From NCBI GenBank assembly GCA_002792355.1, contig PFOE01000011.1:1-11409 (forward strand): a stretch of DNA of 11,409 bases, given 5' to 3'. The translations under genes were made by a program, and so were the position numbers. This DNA is from Candidatus Roizmanbacteria bacterium CG_4_10_14_0_2_um_filter_36_35. Lineage in GTDB: Bacteria > Patescibacteriota > Microgenomatia > UBA1406 > GWC2-37-13. Under the pieces are notes generated by a model, which was not told the origin of the DNA, did no database searches, and was given only the letters and a program-made list of their open reading frames with translations. Below are positions 6,511 through 11,409 of the stretch, in pieces. Each line of letters opens with the position of its first letter. Within the stretch, counting starts at the first letter, position 1.

Positions 6511-7011
6511 ATGTCTATTTATTCTCGTACCGGCGACAAAGGAACAACCTCTCTTTACAGGGGCAAGCGCGTCTCCAAGTCTGACCCACGGGTTGAGGTC
6601 TATGGATCTTTTGATGAACTGACCAGCTTTATCGGTTTAGTGGCGGTAAAAATTAAGAATAAAAAAGATAAAGAATTTTTAACTGAAATTCAAAGAGATC
6701 TTTATAAAATCATGTCTTATCTTTCAGGGGTTAAACTCTCTCTAGATTTTTTAAATAACAGAGTATTGAAATTTGAAAATAAAATTGATCAACTGGATAA
6801 AAAATTAGCGCAGCTTAATAAGTTTATTCTGCCAGGCGGGACGGAAATATCGTCATGGTTTCATGTTTTGCGGACTGTCTGCCGCCGGGCCGAACGCAAT
6901 ATGGTAAAATATTCTTTCTCATTGAAAATTATCAGATATTTAAACAGGCTTTCGGATTTATTATTTGTTCTAGCACGAACCTATGGAAAAAACAAAGAGA
7001 TCGTGTTGTAA
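6511..7011 (+). CDS. PduO-type cob(I)alamin adenosyltransferase
   Basis: A 166-residue PduO/MMAB-type corrinoid adenosyltransferase, which transfers the adenosyl group of ATP to cob(I)alamin and forms the cofactor that NrdJ uses. The N-terminal ATP-binding motif is SRTGDKGTT (5-13). RVEVYGSFDEL (27-37), LPGGTEISSWFHVLRTVCRRAER (107-129) and YLNRLSDLLFVLAR (143-156) match the family signature helices, including the two arginines and the asparagine known to be important. The helical middle is Lys-rich. It lies 85 nt after nrdJ on the same strand and overlaps the next gene by 29 nt. No Shine-Dalgarno sequence precedes the ATG. Pairing with nrdJ in a genome stretch without corrin-ring genes points to salvage of preformed B12. 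Confidence 0.94.
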   Translation: MSIYSRTGDKGTTSLYRGKRVSKSDPRVEVYGSFDELTSFIGLVAVKIKNKKDKEFLTEIQRDLYKIMSYLSGVKLSLDFLNNRVLKFENKIDQLDKKLAQLNKFILPGGTEISSWFHVLRTVCRRAERNMVKYSFSLKIIRYLNRLSDLLFVLARTYGKNKEIVL

Positions 7012-7390
7012 ATTTTCTACTTTTGTTTTAATTGTTTTGGCGATTGTTGCCGGATATTTTTTTTATCAAAGTAAATCTTTACCCAATAAAAAATCCGTTG
7101 TTCAAGAGACGGTTACAGTTTATTTAAAGGTTCTCGGCCAAAAAAATTTTAACAAACAGGAAATCGCCAAGGGCAAAACCGCTTTGGATTTAACCAAAGA
7201 AAAAGAAGATATTGTGACAAAGGGTGACGGCGTTAATGCTTATGTCATTGGAATCAATGGAATAGAAGCTAAAAGCGCTGATAAAGAATACTGGGCGTTT
7301 TATGTCAATGGAAAGCTGGCAACAGTCGGCGCTGGAAGTTATAAGTTGAAAAGTGGGGATAAGATAGAATGGAAGATAGAAAAGTATTAA
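6983..7390 (+). CDS. Membrane-anchored DUF4430 (transcobalamin C-terminal-like) protein
   Basis: A 135-residue protein with a short basic, Cys-containing N-terminus, one hydrophobic segment at about 11-28 (FSTFVLIVLAIVAGYFFYQ), and an exported beta-rich domain at about 41-135. The domain reads as DUF4430: KGKTALDLTKE, a YVIGINGIEAKS loop, YWAFYVNG, and a closing LKSGDKIEWKIEKY. This fold family is described as similar to the C-terminal beta domain of transcobalamin and intrinsic factor, which helps close over cobalamin. The only ATG lies 29 nt inside the adenosyltransferase gene, so translation is probably coupled. Next to B12-using genes the likely job is binding a corrinoid at the cell surface, but that is inference; many DUF4430 proteins have no tested ligand. 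Confidence 0.8.
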   Translation: MEKTKRSCCKFSTFVLIVLAIVAGYFFYQSKSLPNKKSVVQETVTVYLKVLGQKNFNKQEIAKGKTALDLTKEKEDIVTKGDGVNAYVIGINGIEAKSADKEYWAFYVNGKLATVGAGSYKLKSGDKIEWKIEKY

Positions 7391-7983
7391 AGGTAAGTCC
7401 TGTCACCCTTCGTCGAGCTCAGGGTGACAAAAATGTCATGGTGAGCTTGACGAACCATGACGAAAACTCTAGTTTAACAAGACTAATTGCTGTTGTCTCG
7501 ATAATTTTGCTGGCGGTGGTTGCCAGGTTAGTTCCTCATCCTCCCAACTTTGCACCAATCGGCGGCCTGGCTTTATTTTCCGGCTCCCACTTTAAAAAGA
7601 AAATTGCTCTATTAATTCCTTTAGCAGCAATGTTGATTTCCGATGTTTTCCTAGGATTTCATAATACGATGATTTATGTCTATGCCAGTTTTTTTCTGGC
7701 AGTGTTAATCGGCAGATTGATTAAGAATAATAGATGGCGGTCATTGGCCTTGGCGAGTCTGACTTCTTCGGTTTTATTCTTCCTGATCACTAACTTCGGC
7801 GTCTGGCTATCTTATTCAATGTATCCGAAAACTTTAGCTGGTTTATTCCAAAGTTATCTCATGGGTTTACCGTTTTTCAGAAACACAATTTTATCCGATT
7901 TCTTCTATACCTTTTCCTTCTTCTACGGTTATCAATTTTTATCCAATCTTTCCTTAGCACACATCCGAGGTAGTAAGAGATAA
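7369..7983 (+). CDS. DUF6580-type multi-spanning membrane protein, candidate corrinoid importer subunit
   Basis: Up to 204 residues with about five to six hydrophobic segments, beginning at about residue 38 (RLIAVVSIILLAVVARLVP). The conserved start PHPPNFAPIGGLALFSG, then LISDVFLGFHNTMIYVYASF, and an FFRNTILSDFFYTFSFFYGY ending are as I recall for the DUF6580 putative transport family, which resembles substrate-binding (S) subunits of ECF transporters in size and hydrophobicity. No ATPase or T subunit is encoded here. The first 37 residues are largely translated from a palindromic repeat, so the start is uncertain: ATG at 7369 overlaps the previous gene by 22 nt, and ATG at 7438 lies inside the repeat. 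It is the last gene of the plus-strand cluster. A role in corrinoid uptake is inferred only from neighbours. Confidence 0.72.
   Translation: MEDRKVLKVSPVTLRRAQGDKNVMVSLTNHDENSSLTRLIAVVSIILLAVVARLVPHPPNFAPIGGLALFSGSHFKKKIALLIPLAAMLISDVFLGFHNTMIYVYASFFLAVLIGRLIKNNRWRSLALASLTSSVLFFLITNFGVWLSYSMYPKTLAGLFQSYLMGLPFFRNTILSDFFYTFSFFYGYQFLSNLSLAHIRGSKR
7402..7461. repeat. Double-hairpin repeat at the 5' end of the DUF6580 gene
   Basis: Two hairpins stand side by side: GTCACCCT/AGGGTGAC (7402-7409, 7421-7428) and GTCATGGT/ACCATGAC (7435-7442, 7454-7461). Their 11-nt loops, TCGTCGAGCTC and GAGCTTGACGA, are reverse complements with one mismatch, so the element is two related units in opposite orientation. 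It covers most of the ambiguous N-terminus of the membrane protein and supplies one of its two candidate ATGs. Confidence 0.85.
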
Positions 7984-8094
7984 TGTTTATAATCTTTTGT
8001 AATTTTGTATCCAAATATTTTTCACTATAAAGCGGTAAGGCTTTGGGTTCCTCGGAGGTGGAATTCAGGCAGATATCGATGATAATTTACTATC

Positions 8095-8123
8095 TTGACA
8101 ATCTAATCTATGATTAGTATAAT
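8095..8123 (+). promoter_or_regulatory. Consensus sigma-70-type promoter
   Basis: TTGACA (8095-8100), exactly 17 bp, then TATAAT (8118-8123): a perfect match in both boxes. The expected start is near 8130, giving a leader of about 5 nt before the ATG at 8135 and no Shine-Dalgarno sequence. This is the strongest promoter by consensus in the window. Confidence 0.85.
8103..8117. promoter_or_regulatory. Dyad in the promoter spacer (possible operator)
   Basis: CTAATC-TAT-GATTAG is a perfect 6-bp dyad filling the spacer between the consensus -35 and -10 boxes. A protein bound here would block RNA polymerase. No regulator is assigned, and a short dyad in AT-rich DNA may be chance. Confidence 0.35.
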
Positions 8124-8134
8124 CACTTCCAATC

Positions 8135-9298
8135 ATGGCAACCCTACCTTCAGTTGAAAGACCGTTATCATCGGAACAAATACAAATAGCTGCTAAAAAC
8201 TACTTTCGTTGTTTGAATTTACCGCCAACAAGTCAAGTTTTGATTATTACTGATAAATTAAACAAGCACCCTAATGATGATTTTTTGACTAGAATTTATT
8301 TAACAAGCTCACTTAATAAACATACAGCTGAAGAAGGCCATCCGGTCGTGCAGGTGGACTTTGATGACTCATTAAGTCTCGAAGAATTTAGAAGTCAAAC
8401 TCTTCAAACACTAAATGAGCTCGAGGAAATAGATTCAGAGGAGCAAGTCAATCGGACGACAACCATCGTTTATCTGGGAGAGGCTTGGGCTAACAGAAGC
8501 GGCATGTATCGTGCCGCCGAAGATTTCGGAGTAGAAAAGGACCGCGTCATTAGATGGGCTGGCTCTTTAGGTTTTTCAACAGGAGACGCTAGAGTAATGA
8601 GTGAGTTGACACCAGAAAAAATGGAGACGATCTATGAAGCCAATAAAAAATTTAATGTTTTTTTTGAAGAAAAACCTCAGGGATCGTTTGAGATTACAAC
8701 AAGGGGATCTGATGGAAAAGAGCATGTTTTAAATCTAAGTTATGATACCAAAGAGGCGCCTTTTGAATCAGACGTCGGCCAGCTTGACGAAGATAATAAG
8801 GTAATGATTTCCGACCACGTCCAATATATCAACATTCCCGGCGGAGAAAAATTCGCTTCGCCTTATCCATTTCAAAAAACCAGCGGCGAATTTGCCGCTC
8901 AAGACATGCTTTTTACTGTTAAAGACGGTTTGGTTGAATCTGTTGTTGAATTAGAAGAAGGCGCGAAAAATTCAAAAGATCCAATGCAGAAAAAACTTAT
9001 AGAACTTATAGAAAGCGGTAGAAAAATACCGGTCTCAGAACTCGGTCTTGGTTACTATGCTTTAGCCGGAATAAAAACATATTCTGACTGCTCAATTTTA
9101 TCAGCAGAAAAAGGTGGTCCTCATATCGGGTTTGCCCATGCTCCAGGAGAAACATCCGAAGCGAAAACATTAGCTGAAAAATCTGGAGATTTTCACCATA
9201 CCGACTTTGTCTTAGATAATCCTGTCTTGATCTGGTTAGACCTTCAGGGAGAAAGCAAACAGCAGTTCTATCCTCCTCAAACTCTCGTAACCCGTTAA
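8135..9298 (+). CDS. M29-like aminopeptidase family protein (AmpS/AmpT-type)
   Basis: A 387-residue protein resembling M29 metallo-aminopeptidases (thermophilic aminopeptidases, COG2309-like), a little shorter than the usual 400 or so. Metal-ligand motifs appear in the family order and spacing: E238 in NIPGGEKFASP, E302 in SELGLG, H330 in GPHIGFAH, and H355-x-D357 in HHTDFVL. In the family two metals bound by such residues cleave N-terminal amino acids from peptides. The tyrosine expected between the third ligand and HxD is not evident, so activity is uncertain. The N-terminal half (LSSEQIQIAAKNYF, PPTSQVLIITD) is more divergent. No signal peptide or membrane helix is seen, so it should be cytoplasmic, where it could recycle peptides. 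It stands alone behind a perfect promoter, with an almost leaderless start. It is convergent with the next gene, 14 nt away. Confidence 0.75.
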   Translation: MATLPSVERPLSSEQIQIAAKNYFRCLNLPPTSQVLIITDKLNKHPNDDFLTRIYLTSSLNKHTAEEGHPVVQVDFDDSLSLEEFRSQTLQTLNELEEIDSEEQVNRTTTIVYLGEAWANRSGMYRAAEDFGVEKDRVIRWAGSLGFSTGDARVMSELTPEKMETIYEANKKFNVFFEEKPQGSFEITTRGSDGKEHVLNLSYDTKEAPFESDVGQLDEDNKVMISDHVQYINIPGGEKFASPYPFQKTSGEFAAQDMLFTVKDGLVESVVELEEGAKNSKDPMQKKLIELIESGRKIPVSELGLGYYALAGIKTYSDCSILSAEKGGPHIGFAHAPGETSEAKTLAEKSGDFHHTDFVLDNPVLIWLDLQGESKQQFYPPQTLVTR

Positions 9299-9312
9299 CT
9301 TTATAAACTTTA

Positions 9313-9909
9313 TTAACGCAGCTCTCTTCCAAAAGGAAGATCAGGATGTCCAACCTGAGTTAGACGAACTGCCCAAAAAGAAGTTGAAAGCCTATTACCA
9401 AAGCCTCTATTATTCATACCGCTTATTAAAGTCGATATTAGGCCGGTGCTGAAATATCTTTGAGCATATTTCAATTCTTTCCCTAGAGATTCCTGCGGCA
9501 GGCGAATGACAGTATAGTTTTCCCTTAATCCCGGATATTGTTTATAGATCAAAGTCGCCATATGACCAATCTGATGATTTAAATATGTCGGTGAAAAATT
9601 TTTCGTTTCTAATTTTATCATCTCGTCACCTTTTCTAATATGTATTTCCGGATAGATTTCGCCCCAGCTAACTGCAACAGGCGAAGATAAACCGTCAGGC
9701 CCGATGATAAAGTTGTATTTCTGGCCATTGATCTCTTCCTCCGAACTAGTTAGCCAGACAGCGCATTTTTTTTCCATTAAATCAATAGTTGGATTCTCGC
9801 CTTTAGGATTATCGTGAGATAAGGTAAAATTGGCCATAATGACATTTTGTCCTAAGGGAACGCGGACTCCTAATTTTTCCTTGTAACTGCTTAATTTTTC
9901 TTTACTCAT
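9313..9909 (-). CDS. Uncharacterised protein of about 198 residues
   Basis: I do not recognise this protein. It has no signal peptide, membrane helix or cysteine cluster. It reads as a mixed alpha/beta soluble protein with repeated strand-like stretches (NVIMANFTLSH, KKCAVWLTSSEE, YNFIIGPDG, PVAVSWGEIYPEIHI) and a C-terminal Gly/Asn/Arg-rich tail (SGMNNRGFGNRLS) ending in PFGRELR. His and Tyr occur in NHQIGHMATLIYKQYPG, too little for an enzyme call. Two in-frame ATGs compete: 9918, directly abutting AAAGG, and 9909, which has that AAAGG at a proper 9-nt spacing and is preferred here. It is convergent with the M29-like gene and divergent from the Arg-rich 142-residue gene, with back-to-back -10 boxes in the 84-nt gap between the outer ATGs. 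Confidence 0.75.
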   Translation of the reverse strand: MSKEKLSSYKEKLGVRVPLGQNVIMANFTLSHDNPKGENPTIDLMEKKCAVWLTSSEEEINGQKYNFIIGPDGLSSPVAVSWGEIYPEIHIRKGDEMIKLETKNFSPTYLNHQIGHMATLIYKQYPGLRENYTVIRLPQESLGKELKYAQRYFSTGLISTLISGMNNRGFGNRLSTSFWAVRLTQVGHPDLPFGRELR

Positions 9910-9938
9910 TTTGACCATCCTTTCTTATAAATACTGTC

Positions 9939-9944
9939 ATTATA
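9939..9944 (-). promoter_or_regulatory. -10 box for the 9313-9909 gene
   Basis: On the minus strand TATAAT (9944-9939) predicts a start near 9932, leaving a 13-22 nt leader that includes AGAAAGG. This is the only minus-strand gene here with both a -10 box and a leader long enough for a Shine-Dalgarno sequence. No -35 match was seen. Confidence 0.5.
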
Positions 9945-9986
9945 ACCCATGCTGTATTTTTTTGGATATGAATTTAAAGGGGAAAG

Positions 9987-9995
9987 TGATAAAAT
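9987..9995 (+). promoter_or_regulatory. Extended -10 promoter of the 142-residue Arg-rich gene
   Basis: TGA-TAAAAT (9987-9995) ends 6 nt before the ATG at 10002, so the message would start at the start codon itself. No good -35 and no Shine-Dalgarno sequence are present. Confidence 0.5.
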
Positions 9996-10001
9996 ATCAT
10001 C

Positions 10002-10430
10002 ATGAAACCAGAGTTTACTCCCCAGACAGAGATTGTTGGAAGGCCGCGAAATAGACGCTATCAACTACGGCTCGGACCAATCATTGAGACTGTCCGTTTC
10101 CCACGAAGATCAAGAGTAATTATGGGATTAGACGAATTTGGAAACTTTGTTTATATTCCTTTACCCGGCCTTAGTTTCGATGCTCGTTCTTTACCTCATC
10201 TTCATCGCAGGGCAGAACAGTTATTTGACAGAGCAACGGAAAGAAATGCCTTTACTACAGCTAAAAAGAGAAAAACTACGATATCAGGAGTATTGACAAA
10301 TAGAGGAGTTATCAGACCAGAAAAGGTCGGCGGATTTGGTTCAAAATATGAACGTAAAAAAATTAGACAGATAAGAAGAGAAAATGAATTAAAAAGAAGA
10401 CTACTTGCTGCCGGTATTAATGAACACTAA
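10002..10430 (+). CDS. Small Arg-rich protein of unknown function (142 aa)
   Basis: The protein is not recognised. It is very basic: by my count 23 Arg and 9 Lys among 142 residues, clustered in GRPRNRRYQLR near the N-terminus and in a C-terminal helix ERKKIRQIRRENELKRR. A central strand-turn block (RVIMGLDEFGNFVYIPLPG) suggests a small folded core. This composition fits nucleic-acid or ribosome contact, but no motif proves it. The C-terminal segment GGFGSKYERKKIRQIRR...RLLAAG is echoed in the 56-residue product encoded 12 nt downstream. No cysteine, signal or membrane segment is present. The ATG directly follows an extended -10 box. Confidence 0.7.
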   Translation: MKPEFTPQTEIVGRPRNRRYQLRLGPIIETVRFPRRSRVIMGLDEFGNFVYIPLPGLSFDARSLPHLHRRAEQLFDRATERNAFTTAKKRKTTISGVLTNRGVIRPEKVGGFGSKYERKKIRQIRRENELKRRLLAAGINEH

Positions 10431-10442
10431 CTTTTCCTTCTC

Positions 10443-10613
10443 ATGCACTCTGCTTATCATTCACAAACGCTTCTTGAAAGAGAGGCGCCAATCCGATCCC
10501 TATCTCGGCATAAACGGGGAGGATTTGTCTCGAAAAATGAAGTAAGGATTATGAGAAAGCAAAGACTCCGCAATCAACGCCTCGCCTCCCACGGTAATAT
10601 CTATCGCTATTAA
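10443..10613 (+). CDS. Small Arg-rich protein (56 aa) sharing a motif with its upstream neighbour
   Basis: A 56-residue open frame runs from ATG at 10443 to TAA at 10611-10613. It carries 10 Arg, and its second half, RGGFVSKNEVRIMRKQRLRNQRLASHG, aligns with the end of the 142-residue protein: GGF-x-SK-x-E, then I-x-R, then RL-x3-G, with a 3-residue gap. This shared pattern in a tandem neighbour is the main reason to believe it is a gene. It starts 12 nt after the previous stop with no Shine-Dalgarno sequence, so reinitiation by the same ribosome is likely. Function is unknown; nucleic-acid binding is a guess from composition. Confidence 0.6.
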   Translation: MHSAYHSQTLLEREAPIRSLSRHKRGGFVSKNEVRIMRKQRLRNQRLASHGNIYRY

Positions 10614-10807
10614 TCTCTTTTCTTTATAAACTCGCTAAACTCTCTAAACTCAACAACTAATTAAACTAATTCTAACTAACTCTGACTAATTAAACTAACT
10701 ATTGACCAATTCAACTGAATTATTCTGTTCTATCAATCTAATCATGTATTTTTGTGATATCTAGTCTACAGACAAATTGAAACCTCTATTTTATAATAAC
10801 TTATCAG
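10614..10807. repeat. Gene-free gap with an ACTAATTAAAC repeat tract
   Basis: No open frame or RNA gene is seen here. The part at about 10651-10720 is made of near-repeats: AACTAATTAAAC at 10655-10666, again as GACTAATTAAAC at 10684-10695, and AACTAACTCTGACTAATT at 10674-10691. The last differs by one base from the word at 6475-6492 next to the adenosyltransferase. It is therefore a second, more degenerate copy of that element. The rest (10721-10807) is AT-rich and featureless to me. Confidence 0.6.
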
Positions 10808-10836
10808 TTGACAATATGATAAATTTATCATAAAAT
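10808..10836 (+). promoter_or_regulatory. Promoter of the toxin-antitoxin operon
   Basis: TTGACA (10808-10813), a 17-bp spacer and TAAAAT (10831-10836) match the consensus closely. The -10 box ends only 4 nt before the ATG at 10841, so the mRNA should be leaderless or start just inside the codon. Confidence 0.75.
10815..10832. promoter_or_regulatory. Perfect 18-bp palindrome, likely antitoxin operator
   Basis: TATGATAAATTTATCATA reads the same on both strands and fills the promoter spacer, reaching 2 nt into the -10 box. HigA-type antitoxins repress their own operon by binding such palindromes through their helix-turn-helix domain. The position fits that role; binding is inferred. Confidence 0.7.
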
Positions 10837-10840
10837 AGTT

Positions 10841-11146
10841 ATGAGAATTTTTAATGATAATAGAGTTGATAGGACTATCAGAAAATTACCATATACGGAC
10901 CAATCTCAAATCGTTGGGTCAATACAATTATTAAGAGACTATGGTTTTAGTTTATCAGCGCTTTACTTAAAAAAATTAATTAAAGATATTTGGGAATTAC
11001 GAAGTGGAAGATACAGATTATTGTTCGGAATGATAAAAGAAAAAGTTATTATAGTCAATATTTTTTTTAAAAAATCGCAAAAAACACCTAAAAATGAAAT
11101 TGAATTAGCAGTTAAAAGATTAAAAATATATGAAAAACAAATATAG
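10841..11146 (+). CDS. RelE/HigB-family toxin (Gp49-like)
   Basis: A 101-residue protein with the HigB/phage Gp49-type fold pattern: an N-terminal helix (DRTIRKLPYTDQSQIVGSIQLLRDYGFSL), the hallmark LKKLIKDIWELRSGRYRLLFGMI strand region, a VIIVNIFFKKSQKTPKNEIELAVKR block, and a basic C-terminal helix. Relatives are ribosome-dependent mRNA endonucleases that are inhibited by the partner antitoxin. Basic residues in ELRSGRYR and FFKKSQKTPK lie where family members bind RNA. Length is typical. Codon use and base composition are notably AT-rich compared with the end of the antitoxin gene. The toxin comes first and overlaps the antitoxin gene by 17 nt, the usual HigBA order. Confidence 0.88.
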   Translation: MRIFNDNRVDRTIRKLPYTDQSQIVGSIQLLRDYGFSLSALYLKKLIKDIWELRSGRYRLLFGMIKEKVIIVNIFFKKSQKTPKNEIELAVKRLKIYEKQI

Positions 11147-11409
11147 ATTACTGCCTTTTGAAAAATTAGAGTCTGATTTAATGAAAGATAAGGGTTTCGT
11201 TAAAGAATACGCTAAGCTAAGGCCGCAACTGCAAATCGCCCGGCAGATGATCGAAGCGAGGATAAAAAAGAAGATCACCCAGGCTGAGCTCGCCAAAAAA
11301 GCCAATACCGGTCAGGCTGTTATTTCTCGACTTGAAGGTATGAACGCCAAGCCGTCAATCTCCCTATTGTCAAGAATCGCCACTGCCCTCGATACCGAAA
11401 TCAAAATCA
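11130..11409 (+). CDS. HigA-type XRE antitoxin (partial, runs off window)
   Basis: 93 codons are visible before the window ends. An N-terminal segment (about 1-35, with KDKGFVKEYAKLRPQLQIARQMIEAR) is typical of HigA antitoxins that touch the toxin. The helix-turn-helix domain follows at about 45-90: KITQAELAKKANTGQAVISRLEG, then KPSISLLSRIATALDTEI. It should neutralise the preceding toxin and repress the operon through the palindrome at 10815-10832. The ATG lies within the toxin gene and lacks a Shine-Dalgarno sequence, so translation is probably coupled. The later half is visibly more GC-rich than the toxin gene. The last few residues and the stop codon are not in the window. Confidence 0.88.
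   Translation, partial: MKNKYRLLPFEKLESDLMKDKGFVKEYAKLRPQLQIARQMIEARIKKKITQAELAKKANTGQAVISRLEGMNAKPSISLLSRIATALDTEIKI

Noticed and set aside
8028..8080. tRNA-like words (AGCGGTAAGGC, GGTTCCTCGGAGG, GGTGGAATTC) in the gap after the DUF6580 gene
   Set aside because: They recall D-loop and tRNA-Leu 5' fragments, but there is no matching acceptor stem, anticodon arm or T-arm, so no tRNA can be drawn.
9325..9340. Hairpin TCTTCC-AAAA-GGAAGA between the convergent genes as a terminator
   Set aside because: It lies within the coding end of the minus-strand gene and is not followed by a T-run on either strand.

Overview
The window looks like a chromosomal fragment of an AT-rich, host- or partner-dependent bacterium of the Candidate Phyla Radiation (Patescibacteria). 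A Microgenomates-like lineage is my best guess. The reasons are the gene content (ComF, AI-2E transporter, NrdR plus a B12-dependent ribonucleotide reductase, no cobalamin synthesis genes), short intergenic gaps, start codons sitting almost on top of -10 boxes, and many small palindromic repeats, several of them inside reading frames. The standard bacterial code fits every gene. The lineage is inferred from style and content; no marker gene here proves it.

Layout. Positions 1-90 hold the 3' end of an unidentified plus-strand gene. A minus-strand trio follows, transcribed right to left: comF-like (2598-3290), an AI-2E family membrane protein (1598-2578) and an FAD-dependent amine-oxidase-type oxidoreductase (80-1492). 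Each of the three has its own -10 box just before its ATG. A divergent intergenic region (3291-3442) separates them from a plus-strand cluster: nrdR, nrdJ (adenosylcobalamin-dependent ribonucleotide reductase), a PduO-type cob(I)alamin adenosyltransferase, a membrane-anchored DUF4430 (transcobalamin-C-like) protein and a DUF6580-type multi-spanning membrane protein. Together they read as one pathway: possible capture and import of a corrinoid, its conversion to adenosylcobalamin, its use by ribonucleotide reductase, and control by NrdR. This is the most interesting system in the window. The adenosyltransferase-reductase link is strong; the import half is inference.

From 8000 onward the content is more accessory. 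There is an M29-like aminopeptidase homologue behind a consensus promoter with a dyad in its spacer, an unrecognised minus-strand protein (9313-9909), and a divergent pair of small Arg-rich proteins (142 and 56 aa) that share a C-terminal motif. The window ends with a repeat-filled gap and a HigBA/RelE-type toxin-antitoxin operon whose promoter carries a perfect 18-bp palindrome; the antitoxin runs off the end.

Two themes cut across genes. First, dispersed palindromic elements sit inside the oxidoreductase and nrdJ frames, over the 5' end of the DUF6580 gene, and in gaps. Second, six genes have a -10 hexamer 4-11 nt before the ATG, which predicts leaderless or nearly leaderless mRNAs, whereas the internal genes nrdR and nrdJ keep Shine-Dalgarno sequences.
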